From the NCBI GenBank assembly GCA_964503475.1, contig CAZCZU010000024.1, positions 1 through 42,281 on the forward strand: DNA of 42,281 bases, in the 5' to 3' direction. The notes below the pieces were generated by a model, which did no database searches, was not told where the DNA came from, and was given only the letters and a program-made list of their open reading frames with translations. Within the stretch, counting starts at the first letter, position 1; each line of letters starts with the position of its first letter. The position numbers and the translations under genes are program-made. Of this stretch, positions 33,990-41,359 are shown piece by piece. This DNA is from CAZCZU01 sp964503475. GTDB lineage: Bacteria > Pseudomonadota > Zetaproteobacteria > Mariprofundales > Mariprofundaceae.

Positions 33990-34871
33990 CTAACGAGCGG
34001 CTGAAACCACCCGCAGGCGGATCGCCAGACGCGTCGCCTGCCCGCCTGAACTGATACCCAACAGCGCCTGGCTGAACAGTTTCGACTCGCCCTGATTGGC
34101 GGCAATAGTCACGCTCTCGCCCAGCGACAGGGTCAACTCCGTCTCTGCGCCACGGATGGCGATCGGGGCATTGCGCGTGTTGGGCTGCTGCCGGCTCGTC
34201 GTCGTCACCCGCCCCTGGCCGAGATCGATGCGGGTACGGTTCTCGCCCGGTGCCGTCTGAGCCATGCGCCGCATCCACGGCTTCAGGTGCACACGCACCG
34301 CATCTCCGCCTGCCTTGCTCACTTCGATATCGAAACCGGAGGTTACCGGCACCAGCTCCACCTGATCGACCGGCACCACGCCGTAGCCGGCCAGCCACTG
34401 CCAGATGCGCTGGCGGTAGGGGCGCAACTCGCCCGCTTCGATATGGCCGGGCTGCGATGCCGTGACACGCAGCTGCATACGCCTGCGCTGCGAAAGCTGC
34501 ATGAGCGAACGATCCAGGCGCAGTTCAATCCAGCCACCCGGCAACCGGGCCGACTGCACGGCGGCAGCTTGCTGCTGTGTATCACGTACCTCGACGATTT
34601 CCACCTGCACCCGGTACTGGGCCGGAACCGTATCCAGGCGCTTAAGCAGTGCTTTGGCCGCCGCGATATGGGCGGCATCGTCGGTGATGATCAGCATGCG
34701 GCGTGACGCCATGCTGCGCACCTGGCCATGGGAAGAGAGCTGGCTCTGCACGGCGGATGCCGCCTCGGAGAGCGGCAGGTGATAGACCTCGACCACCTCG
34801 GTCCCGGCCATGGCAAGGGCGGGAAACAGTAGCAGGCCGGCCATCAACAGCCGACGCAGCCGGGATAGCAT
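33990..34871 (-). CDS. Short secretin-like periplasmic protein
   Basis: This 293-residue protein has a signal peptide of about 22 residues. Residues 24-82 form a secretin N-type domain (VYHLPLSEAASAVQSQL... IITDDAAHIAAAKALLKRLD), and VQVEIVEV follows as in the secretin core. A later piece, TASQPGHIEAGELRPY followed by TSGFDIEVSKAGGD, resembles the lip of a secretin, but the length is too short for a full pore. It ends a four-gene operon (methyltransferase-like, patatin, CDF transporter, this), two bases after the CDF gene, and has an AGAAGG before the ATG. It has no type II or IV pilus neighbours. Possible roles: an envelope scaffold or a decayed secretin. Confidence 0.65.
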   Translation of the reverse strand: MLSRLRRLLMAGLLLFPALAMAGTEVVEVYHLPLSEAASAVQSQLSSHGQVRSMASRRMLIITDDAAHIAAAKALLKRLDTVPAQYRVQVEIVEVRDTQQQAAAVQSARLPGGWIELRLDRSLMQLSQRRRMQLRVTASQPGHIEAGELRPYRQRIWQWLAGYGVVPVDQVELVPVTSGFDIEVSKAGGDAVRVHLKPWMRRMAQTAPGENRTRIDLGQGRVTTTSRQQPNTRNAPIAIRGAETELTLSLGESVTIAANQGESKLFSQALLGISSGGQATRLAIRLRVVSAAR

Positions 34872-34873
34872 GC

Positions 34874-35809
34874 TCAGCCCTTCTCCGGGTCGGCAAACTC
34901 CGGCACCGGCTCCAGCAGGCTGGCCGGATCCTGATGAATAATCACCTCGGCACCGGGGAACGCCTCCTCGATCAGGGCCTCGACCTCATCGGCAATGCGG
35001 TGCGCCTTCATCAGGGTCAGGTTGTCGTCCAGCTCCAGGTGCAACTGGATGAAGGCGGTGGTGCCGGACTGGCGGGTACGCAGATCGTGCATGCCGCGCG
35101 TCTCGGAGTGGCCATAGACGATCTCCTTGATGCGCTCGCGCTCCTCATGCGGCAGCTCGCGATCCATCAGGTGATCGAGTGCTTCGCGCACGATCTCCCA
35201 GGCGCTGTGCACGATGTAGAAGGCAATGGCGAGCGCAAATACGGCATCGAAGCCGGCCCAGCCGTAGGCGGCCAGCAGCAGAGCAGCAATGACGCTGGCA
35301 TTGACCAGCAGGTCTGTCTTGTAGTGCAGGGCATCGGCCTTGATGGCGGTGGAGTTGGTTTTGCGAATCACATGCATCTGGAAGGTCATCAACAGGGCCG
35401 TGGCGGCAATCGAGAAAACCATCACCGCAATACCGCTGCCGATGGTGTCCAGCGGCTGCGGATGCACGAAACGGCCGATTGCCTCGATGATCAGGAACAT
35501 GGCCGAACCGGCGATGAAGGTCGCCTGGCCCAGACCTGCCAGCGCCTCCGCCTTGCCGTGCCCGAAACGATGGTGCTTGTCGGCCGGTTGCAGCGCATGG
35601 CGTACGGCCAGCAGATTGATCATCGAAGCAAGCGCATCGAGGCAGGAGTCGATCAGCGTGGCCAGCAGACTGACCGAATCGGAGATCAGCCAGGCGGCGA
35701 ACTTGGCGATAATCAGGATGACTGCGGTAGCGGTTGAGGCATAGGTGGCCAGGCGCATCAGGCGCCCCGTCTCTTCCGGGCTTATGGCGGACTCATTCAT
35801 GGCGACCAT
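34874..35809 (-). CDS. Cation diffusion facilitator (FieF-like) transporter
   Basis: This 311-residue transporter exports divalent metal ions in exchange for protons. It has six membrane helices and a cytoplasmic C-terminal domain. The metal site is complete: Asp54 and Asp58 in LIDSCLDALAS, and His162 and Asp166 in ADALHYKTDLLVN. The HHRFGHGKAEAL loop is also present. This DD/HD set fits FieF-type zinc or iron efflux, although specificity cannot be fixed. The ATG at 35809 has AGGG 5 bases upstream and lies 6 bases after the patatin gene; an ATG three codons later is possible. Confidence 0.93.
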   Translation of the reverse strand: MVAMNESAISPEETGRLMRLATYASTATAVILIIAKFAAWLISDSVSLLATLIDSCLDALASMINLLAVRHALQPADKHHRFGHGKAEALAGLGQATFIAGSAMFLIIEAIGRFVHPQPLDTIGSGIAVMVFSIAATALLMTFQMHVIRKTNSTAIKADALHYKTDLLVNASVIAALLLAAYGWAGFDAVFALAIAFYIVHSAWEIVREALDHLMDRELPHEERERIKEIVYGHSETRGMHDLRTRQSGTTAFIQLHLELDDNLTLMKAHRIADEVEALIEEAFPGAEVIIHQDPASLLEPVPEFADPEKG

Positions 35810-35815
35810 GCTACC

Positions 35816-36766
35816 CTACTCCCCCAAAGGCCACCAACCCGAACCGGCCTGCAGCAGCTTCTCGATCTCGGGCAGTGCTTCGCGGGCGGCACGGTTGCCC
35901 GCCTCGATAGCGTCGGCAGCGCGGTAGAACTCGAACAGGCCGACATCGTGAATGGCCGGTGCGATATGCAGATCGGGCGGATTGATACGGCTGCGCAGCT
36001 GGACCAGCATATCCTCGCTGATCAGCTGGGCCCGATTGATCACCTTGCTTACCCCGATCTCTTTCAGAGCCGAACCGTTGCCGGGCGCCTCCTTGAAACC
36101 GGCCAGCCACTCGCGCACCGGCGGAAAGCGATCCAGCCAGCCGGAGTTGAGCATCTCATCCAGTCGCTCCTGCCACTCGCTGCCGCCGCCTTTGGCCAGC
36201 AGATCTCGCTCTTTAACCCTCGGATGGGTATAGACGGCCAGCACCGGACCGCCGAAATGGTCGCGCGCCACATCGAACGGCACCGGATTGACCAGGCCGC
36301 CATCGGCCAGCACACGATGACCGAAACGGCTCGGCGACAGCAGCCCCGGAAACGCGATGCTGGCACAGACGGCATCGAGCAGGCTGCCCTCGTTGAGCAC
36401 CACCAGCTCTCCGGTCTCCAGGTCGGTGGTCACGGCGGCATAGCCGATATCAAGCTCTTCGATCTTCAATGCATCCAGGTAGGGCTCCAGAAAGCGACGA
36501 ATGCCCTTGCCGGAGGAGATGCCCCCTTCGCCGAAATCGGGCGTAAAGAAGCGCATGGTCTGCAGCCAGTCGGTCTGCATGGCGATCTGGCGCATCTCGC
36601 CTACCGACACACCGGCCGCCAGAAATGCCCCCACCTCGGCCCCGATACTGGTCCCGGCCACGGCACGCACCGGAATCTGCGCCTCCTGCAACACCTCCAG
36701 TACTCCGATATGGGCCAGACCGCGGGCACCGCCACCGCCCAGCACCAGCACGATGCCTTCGCTCAT
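35816..36766 (-). CDS. Patatin-like phospholipase
   Basis: This 316-residue protein has the patatin set: oxyanion loop GGGGARG at 10-16, nucleophile Ser40 in GTSIG, and catalytic Asp155 in DGG. It is of the RssA/YchK-like type and is a likely lipid acyl hydrolase in the cytoplasm or at the membrane. I chose the ATG at 36766 because AGGAGG precedes it and the oxyanion motif comes at the usual distance. The start overlaps the stop of the methyltransferase-like gene (ATGA). It is the second gene of the four-gene operon. Confidence 0.92.
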   Translation of the reverse strand: MSEGIVLVLGGGGARGLAHIGVLEVLQEAQIPVRAVAGTSIGAEVGAFLAAGVSVGEMRQIAMQTDWLQTMRFFTPDFGEGGISSGKGIRRFLEPYLDALKIEELDIGYAAVTTDLETGELVVLNEGSLLDAVCASIAFPGLLSPSRFGHRVLADGGLVNPVPFDVARDHFGGPVLAVYTHPRVKERDLLAKGGGSEWQERLDEMLNSGWLDRFPPVREWLAGFKEAPGNGSALKEIGVSKVINRAQLISEDMLVQLRSRINPPDLHIAPAIHDVGLFEFYRAADAIEAGNRAAREALPEIEKLLQAGSGWWPLGE

Positions 36767-37350
36767 ACCTGCCTCCTGATATGCGGGATAAAGGCGCCGA
36801 CTCGCCGGCGGTAACCGGCATAGGCCGGATGTGCTGCCAGCATGCGCGCCTCCTCCAGTCTGGAACCGATGATAAAGTAGAGCGTGATACAGGCAAAAAG
36901 ATTGATGCTGTTGATGCCCTGCACCGGGCTCGCCCACAGGGCCAGCATGACTCCGGAATACATCGGATGGCGGATATAACGGTAAATCCCCTTCTCATGA
37001 AACGGGTCATCCCCTTGCGGCATCGCCGCCAACCCCAGGAACATGCGTGCATCGAAGGCCTTGAACGACCAGAGCGCAACGGCCAGACCTGTCAGCTGCA
37101 ACCCTATGAGCAGCAGTATCGGCCAGCCGGAGACGCTATAGAGCTGCGTATCGGGCAAGGTACGCACAAACCCGAGCCACAGTGCGGTCAAGCCAACCGC
37201 AACGACGGTATAAAAAAGCCGGTAGCGGTGCGCTGACACCCCTTTACCATACAGCCACTGCTTGCAGCGCATCGATGCCATGCCGCTGTGGATCACGGCA
37301 AACAGCAGACTGGAAAGCCAGATCAGCAGCGGCGAGTTGAGACCGGACAT
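36763..37350 (-). CDS. Membrane methyltransferase-like (NnrU/ICMT type) protein
   Basis: This 195-residue protein has five or six hydrophobic helices. The C-terminal part carries GIYRYIRHPMYSG at 121-133 and an SRLEEARM stretch near 163-170, which typify the isoprenylcysteine carboxyl methyltransferase/phospholipid methyltransferase superfamily; the N-terminal part also resembles NnrU. Family members use SAM to methylate lipids or related groups; the substrate is unknown. I used the ATG at 37350; the open frame continues upstream only as a shadow of ampD. No good ribosome site is visible. It leads the operon. Confidence 0.8.
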   Translation of the reverse strand: MSGLNSPLLIWLSSLLFAVIHSGMASMRCKQWLYGKGVSAHRYRLFYTVVAVGLTALWLGFVRTLPDTQLYSVSGWPILLLIGLQLTGLAVALWSFKAFDARMFLGLAAMPQGDDPFHEKGIYRYIRHPMYSGVMLALWASPVQGINSINLFACITLYFIIGSRLEEARMLAAHPAYAGYRRRVGAFIPHIRRQV

Positions 37351-37428
37351 ATGAAGGACAGTAGGAACAAATGTCCACCCCCACAAGCTGCGGATGACAC
37401 CTTGCCGCTTTGATAGCAGATTGATGCC

Positions 37429-37980
37429 ATGCGCCGGATTCGATTTGCGCCATCGCCCCACTATAATGACCGACCCGACCCGGCCGGCATCGATATGATC
37501 GTGCTGCACGCCATCAGCCTGCCCCCCGGCCATTTCGAGCCGGAGACGATCGAGGCCTTTTTTCTCGGCCGGCTCGATACCGAATCGAAACCTTCGCTGG
37601 CCGAACTGAAAGGGGTGCGCGTCTCCGCCCACTTCGTCATCGACCGGGCAGGCCACATCACTCAGTTCGTGCCGGTGGAGAGCCGCGCCTGGCATGCCGG
37701 CGTTTCCAGCTGGCAGGGACGCGAGGGCTGCAACGACTACGCCATCGGCATCGAGATGATCGGCGATGAGCAGCACCCGTTCACCGATGCCCAGTACCGC
37801 GAGGCTGCCCGCCTCTGCCGCTGCCTGATGCAGGCCTATCCCGCCATCTCGACCCAACGCATCGTCGGCCACCAGGATGTGGCTCCGGGCCGCAAATGGG
37901 ATCCCGGCCGTCAGTGGCACTGGCCCCGCTTTCATCGTTCCCTGGCTCGGATTCGCAGGTTCGATCTCGCCTTTCGCTGA
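37429..37980 (+). CDS. ampD: 1,6-anhydro-N-acetylmuramyl-L-alanine amidase AmpD
   Basis: AmpD removes the stem peptide from anhydro-muropeptides during cell-wall recycling in the cytoplasm. The 183-residue product has the expected length. It starts after the NDRPD stretch typical of the family, and the zinc ligands are His27 (VLHAIS), His148 (VGHQDVAPG) and Asp158 (KWDPG). Lys156 and Glu109 match catalytic positions. The ATG at 37429 lacks a strong ribosome site. It is divergent from the methyltransferase-like gene. In some bacteria AmpD loss induces AmpC; no ampR or ampC is in view. Confidence 0.95.
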   Translation: MRRIRFAPSPHYNDRPDPAGIDMIVLHAISLPPGHFEPETIEAFFLGRLDTESKPSLAELKGVRVSAHFVIDRAGHITQFVPVESRAWHAGVSSWQGREGCNDYAIGIEMIGDEQHPFTDAQYREAARLCRCLMQAYPAISTQRIVGHQDVAPGRKWDPGRQWHWPRFHRSLARIRRFDLAFR

Positions 37981-38006
37981 CATCACCCTGTCACGCGCGG
38001 ATGGTC

Positions 38007-38012
38007 TATAAT
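38007..38012 (+). promoter_or_regulatory. -10 box for the DUF2892 gene
   Basis: A perfect TATAAT lies 31 bases upstream of the DUF2892 ATG and just after the ampD stop. The -35 region is poor. A strong ribosome site (GGAGGTGA) follows. Confidence 0.5.
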
Positions 38013-38042
38013 CCCAGGTGTTTAACATTCGGAGGTGATGAG

Positions 38043-38240
38043 ATGAAAGCCAATGTCGGAACTATCGATAAAGTGATTCGTATTGTGGCGGGCCTTGCCC
38101 TGATCAGCATTGTGTTTGTCGGTCCGCAAACGCCCTGGGGCTGGATCGGCATCGTACCGCTGGCCACCGCCCTGCTGAGCTTCTGCCCGCTCTATGCCGT
38201 CATCGGCATGAACACCTGCCAAAGCAAAGAAGGGGCTTAA
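38043..38240 (+). CDS. DUF2892 small inner-membrane protein
   Basis: This 65-residue protein begins MKANVGTIDKVIRIVAGLALI and has two membrane helices followed by CPLYAVIGMNTC, the usual DUF2892 (YgaP-type membrane part) ending with two cysteines. No rhodanese domain is attached. The ribosome site GGAGGTGATGAG is ideal. It stands alone between a TATAAT and a terminator. Its function is unknown; the family is sometimes linked to sulfur handling because of YgaP. Confidence 0.9.
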   Translation: MKANVGTIDKVIRIVAGLALISIVFVGPQTPWGWIGIVPLATALLSFCPLYAVIGMNTCQSKEGA

Positions 38241-38269
38241 GTTTCACCCGGGCCTTTTCCCGCTTTGTG

Positions 38270-38300
38270 ACGGGCCGGTCATTCGCCGGCCCGTTGTTTT
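38270..38300 (+). terminator. Rho-independent terminator after the DUF2892 gene
   Basis: ACGGGCCGG (38270-38278) pairs with CCGGCCCGT (38286-38294) around a 7-base loop; TGTTTTT follows. Confidence 0.9.
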
Positions 38301-38342
38301 TGCATGACTGAACACCCGGGCCAATCGCGCTAGGCTGCTGCC

Positions 38343-39191
38343 ATGGAACCGGAAGCTATTCTCCGCCTCGGTATCTTTGCCGGTGTACTGGCCGCGATGG
38401 CCGCCTGGGAGCTGATGGCTCCCAAACGGCCGCTACGTGATCGCAAACTGCTGCGCTGGCGCTCCAACCTCGGCATCGTCCTGCTCGATTCGCTGCTGCT
38501 GCGCCTGCTGATTCCGCTCGGGGCCGTCGGTGTGGCGGCATGGGCCGATGAGAGCCGTTTCGGACTGCTGCACCTGCTGGCACTGCCGGAGTGGCTCGCC
38601 GTCATCGCCACGATCGTGCTGCTCGACCTCGCCATCTATACCCAGCATGTCATCTTCCATGCCGTGCCGCTGCTCTGGCGCATGCACATGGTGCACCATG
38701 CCGACCGCGACATCGATGTGACCACCGGCCTGCGTTTTCACCCGCTGGAGATCCTGCTCTCGATGGCGATCAAGATGGGGCTGGTTGCTTTGATCGGTGC
38801 GCCGGTCTGGGGCGTGATCCTGTTCGAAGTGATCCTGAACGGCATGGCGATGTTCAACCATGGCAATGTCCGCCTGCCTTACCGGGCGGACGCCCTGCTG
38901 CGCATGCTATTCGTCACCCCCGACATGCATCGTGTGCATCACTCCGTCATCCCGATCGAGACCAACAGCAACTACGGCTTCAATTTGTCGCTGTGGGACC
39001 GTCTCTTCGGCACCTATCGCGCTCAGCCACGGCGCGGCCATGCGGGCATGACCATCGGCCTCGAACAGTTCCAGCATATGCCGACCGCAAGACTGACCTG
39101 GATGCTGGGCTTGCCGTTCACCGGGCAAGTGGGCCAGTATCCGAAACTCGGGCGCCGCAGGAGTGGCGCTCCTGATTCGAGGGAGGACTGA
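38343..39191 (+). CDS. Sterol desaturase/fatty acid hydroxylase family protein
   Basis: This 282-residue membrane protein has the di-iron histidine boxes of the family: HxxxH at 102-106 (HVIFH), HxxHH at 115-119 (HMVHH) and HxxHH at 196-200 (HRVHH). His172 in FNHGN is a likely further ligand. Four hydrophobic stretches are present. Members hydroxylate or desaturate lipids with O2 and external electrons; the substrate is unknown. No hopanoid or carotenoid genes are near. The ATG has only a weak AGG. The stop is directly followed by the ATG of a small cysteine-rich protein. Confidence 0.88.
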   Translation: MEPEAILRLGIFAGVLAAMAAWELMAPKRPLRDRKLLRWRSNLGIVLLDSLLLRLLIPLGAVGVAAWADESRFGLLHLLALPEWLAVIATIVLLDLAIYTQHVIFHAVPLLWRMHMVHHADRDIDVTTGLRFHPLEILLSMAIKMGLVALIGAPVWGVILFEVILNGMAMFNHGNVRLPYRADALLRMLFVTPDMHRVHHSVIPIETNSNYGFNLSLWDRLFGTYRAQPRRGHAGMTIGLEQFQHMPTARLTWMLGLPFTGQVGQYPKLGRRRSGAPDSRED

Positions 39192-39398
39192 ATGAGCGAC
39201 GAAAACGTCAACCGCTGCGATTGCATCAACATGACCTTTGCTCATCTCATGGAGAAATACGCAACGCTGGAGGCAGCCCAGGAGGCGACCGGCTGCGGCC
39301 TGGAGTGCGAGGGCTGCCTTCCCTACCTGAAACTGGCCTATGCCACCGGCCAGTACGAGATCAATATCGACGATCCCCGCGCGGACGACTACGCATAA
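39192..39398 (+). CDS. Small BFD-like, probably [2Fe-2S] protein
   Basis: This 68-residue protein has five cysteines: Cys9 and Cys11 (CDC), then Cys35, Cys39 and Cys42 (CGLECEGC). A CxC followed about 27 residues later by CxxC resembles the bacterioferritin-associated ferredoxin (BFD) fold, which binds [2Fe-2S]; the spacing is a little shorter than in BFD. The ATG follows the hydroxylase stop without a gap, and GGAGG precedes it within the hydroxylase end. It could supply electrons to the hydroxylase; this is inference from context alone. Confidence 0.65.
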   Translation: MSDENVNRCDCINMTFAHLMEKYATLEAAQEATGCGLECEGCLPYLKLAYATGQYEINIDDPRADDYA

Positions 39399-39399
39399 T

Positions 39400-40449
39400 A
39401 TGAGTGCTGCCCGTAGTCAGACCATTCTGCTGACCGCGGCGGCGCTGGTCGTCATTCTGGCCGGCCTGAAGGCGGCCGCCTCACTGATCGTGCCGTTCCT
39501 GCTGGCCCTCTTCCTGGCCATCATCTGCCTGCCGGCCATGAACGCCCTGATTCGCCACAAGGTGCCCGAATCGCTGGCCGTCCTACTCATCACACTGAGC
39601 CTGCTGGCTATCGCAGGCCTGGTCACCGCCTTTGCCGGCGCCTCGGTGGCCGATTTCTCGCAAAACCTGCCCACCTACCAGAGCAAACTGAAAGGTGAGA
39701 TGGGTGCATTTATCACCTGGCTCTCCGACCACGGTGTATCGGTCTCCTCGGCGGCCCTGCTGGATCAATTCGACCCTGCTGCCGCCATGGGCATGGCCGG
39801 AAAGCTGCTGGCCGGCCTCGGCAACGCCCTGGCCAATACCCTGCTGATCGTGTTGATGGTGATCTTCCTGCTCTTCGAGGCGATGGCCATCCCGCACAAG
39901 TGGGCCTTCCTCGGCAATCACGCCCCCTCATCCGATGGCATTCACCGCTTCATCGCCAGTGTGAACCGCTACCTGGTCATCAAAACCATCGTAAGTTTCG
40001 GTACCGGCGTTGCCGTGACCCTGCTGCTGTGGGCGATCGGCGTCGACTACCCGATCCTGTGGGGGCTGCTCGCCTTCCTGTTCAACTTCGTGCCCAACAT
40101 CGGTTCGATTATCGCTGCCATCCCGCCACTGCTGCTGGCACTGGTGCAGCTGGGTGGCGAGAGTGCCATCTATGTCGGCATTGGCTATATCGCCATCAAT
40201 ATGGTGGTCGGCAATGTGATCGAGCCGCGCTTCATGGGTCGCGGTGTCGGGCTCTCGACACTCATCGTCTTTCTGTCCCTGGTCTTCTGGGGCTGGCTGC
40301 TGGGGCCGGTCGGCATGCTGCTCTCCGTGCCGCTGACCATGATCGTCAAGATCGCTCTGGAGACTCGCGAGGATACCCGCTGGATCGCCGTACTGCTTGG
40401 GCCGGATATGCCGGCACCCAAAGCGGAGCAAGAGAAACAGTCCGCTTAA
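39400..40449 (+). CDS. AI-2E/PerM family permease
   Basis: This 349-residue protein has about seven or eight membrane helices and the family signature PNIGSIIAAIPPLLLALVQ followed by GNVIEPRFMGRGVGLS (residues about 228-290). The family (AI-2E transporter, UPF0118) includes TqsA and PerM; substrates vary, and only some members export autoinducer-2. I chose the ATG at 39400, one base past the stop of the Fe-S gene; the longer frame starts inside that gene. No ribosome site is clear. It is the last chromosomal-type gene before the integron array. Confidence 0.9.
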   Translation: MSAARSQTILLTAAALVVILAGLKAAASLIVPFLLALFLAIICLPAMNALIRHKVPESLAVLLITLSLLAIAGLVTAFAGASVADFSQNLPTYQSKLKGEMGAFITWLSDHGVSVSSAALLDQFDPAAAMGMAGKLLAGLGNALANTLLIVLMVIFLLFEAMAIPHKWAFLGNHAPSSDGIHRFIASVNRYLVIKTIVSFGTGVAVTLLLWAIGVDYPILWGLLAFLFNFVPNIGSIIAAIPPLLLALVQLGGESAIYVGIGYIAINMVVGNVIEPRFMGRGVGLSTLIVFLSLVFWGWLLGPVGMLLSVPLTMIVKIALETREDTRWIAVLLGPDMPAPKAEQEKQSA

Positions 40450-40467
40450 ATGCTCTTACCGATTAAA

Positions 40468-40535
40468 GGGTAGCGTTCCCTTTTTCGGGGTGGAGCGCAG
40501 CGGAACCCCGGTCGATTTTGAGCGCCATGTTAGGG
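40468..40535 (-). repeat. Degenerate terminal attC site
   Basis: On the minus strand it starts CCCTAAC (40529-40535) followed by ATGGCGCTCAAAA, like R'' and L'', and ends CGCTACCC where GTTRRRY is expected. Inside is a GGGGT/ACCCC hairpin. The R' box has a C for the second T and L' pairing is lost. It is the last site of the array, beside the chromosomal permease gene. Confidence 0.5.
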
Positions 40536-40901
40536 CTTTTTTGACAATGCGTTTAAACATTTTTGCTGCCATGAACTAATGAACTCCTTGTACTCTTTAA
40601 GCCCCAACGGCTTTGTTGGCTTTCCCCATAACGTGTTTGACTTAATTCTAGCAAGACCAATTAACAGATTGTCTACTGCGATACGGGTTGTTTCTGGGGT
40701 TTTCTCTTTGACTGGATATGCAAAATATACAACCTTAGTTTTTTGATCATATTCAAATACTTCCGAACCGTTAATAGTGTGCGTGATGTGAAACTCCTTG
40801 ATTGGTTCGAAATATTCCTTTGGCAGTATTTCTTTTAGCGATTCGACTTGCCCCCTTGATAGAGCATATTGATCATGGCTGTTATATACGATGATTTTCA
40901 T
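40530..40901 (-). CDS. Integron cassette protein, unknown
   Basis: I do not recognise this 123-residue soluble protein, which begins MKIIVYNSHDQYALSRGQVE. It has no signal peptide or membrane segment. There is a mid-protein beta stretch (KTKVVYFAYPVKEKTPETT) and a Trp/Lys-rich end. Its ATG lies 10 bases after the GTTAGGG box of the upstream attC, the usual cassette arrangement, with only AAGAG as ribosome site. Its TAA is part of the CCCTAAC box of the next attC. Base composition is much more AT-rich than the genes to its left. Confidence 0.75.
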   Translation of the reverse strand: MKIIVYNSHDQYALSRGQVESLKEILPKEYFEPIKEFHITHTINGSEVFEYDQKTKVVYFAYPVKEKTPETTRIAVDNLLIGLARIKSNTLWGKPTKPLGLKEYKEFISSWQQKCLNALSKKP

Positions 40902-40911
40902 GCTCTTGTAG

Positions 40912-40992
40912 CCCTAACGGCCTGCATAAGGGGCGCCGCGGTAGCGGCGTCCCAGCGAACGAGAGTGAGCGATCTTGATGCTGTTGTTAGGC
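40912..40992 (-). repeat. attC site (81 bp)
   Basis: On the minus strand it starts GCCTAAC (R'', 40986-40992) and ends GTTAGGG (R', 40912-40918). L'' GCATCAAG (40974-40981) and L' CTTATGC (40924-40930) pair except for one extrahelical C. A central hairpin GGGACGCCGC/GCGGCGCCC lies between. It belongs to the cassette with the gene at 41004. Confidence 0.88.
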
Positions 40993-41003
40993 ATTACGAT
41001 TTC

Positions 41004-41282
41004 TCATTTTGTGAACTTTCTTGACTTCACCTTTCCCGAGCCTTCATCTATGATGCAGTCAAAACATTGGAAGTTAAATGCATGTATTTCACCATTCTTT
41101 GATGAAATATGTGTATAGCAATCCGTGCGAGGGTCTCCACCCATTGATTCGATTACCCACAGGCGATTGCCATCTTTATCAAAGGCTTCCACGTTCCTAG
41201 CTGCTTTCCCCTTTGGATAATCCATCCAATTGAACAGCTTTAGAATAATATCTTTATGCTTTACAACAAGTGGAAACTCCAT
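41004..41282 (-). CDS. Integron cassette protein, unknown, immunity-protein-like look
   Basis: This 92-residue small soluble protein has NVEAFDKDGNRLWVIE, then YTHISSKNGEIHAFNFQCFDCIIDEGSGKVKSRKFTK. This layout (a Trp-containing strand, a Tyr strand, and a closing ID-x-G-x-V strand) occurs in several small families of unknown or immunity-like function; I cannot name one. AAGGA lies 9 bases before the ATG. Its TGA is 12 bases before the R'' box of the next attC. It is a complete single-gene cassette between the sites at 41299 and 40912. Confidence 0.75.
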   Translation of the reverse strand: MEFPLVVKHKDIILKLFNWMDYPKGKAARNVEAFDKDGNRLWVIESMGGDPRTDCYTHISSKNGEIHAFNFQCFDCIIDEGSGKVKSRKFTK

Positions 41283-41298
41283 GAGTTCATTCCTTAAT

Positions 41299-41358
41299 GC
41301 CTAACGTTTTTAATAAGCCGCGCCGTTTTTTGGCGTCGGCTTGATTTAATTGTTGGGG
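41299..41358 (-). repeat. attC site (60 bp)
   Basis: On the minus strand it starts CCCCAAC (41352-41358) and ends GTTAGGC (41299-41305). Between, CAAGCCGACGCC pairs with GGCGCGGCTT with bulged bases, and the loop is a run of A's. The length and arms closely resemble the short attC of known resistance cassettes such as aadA. It belongs to the DUF4272 cassette. Confidence 0.9.
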
Positions 41359-41359
41359 T

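Noticed and set aside
36763..38028. 421-codon version of the methyltransferase gene
   Set aside because: The extra N-terminal part is the antisense of ampD; the true protein begins at the membrane helix near 37350.
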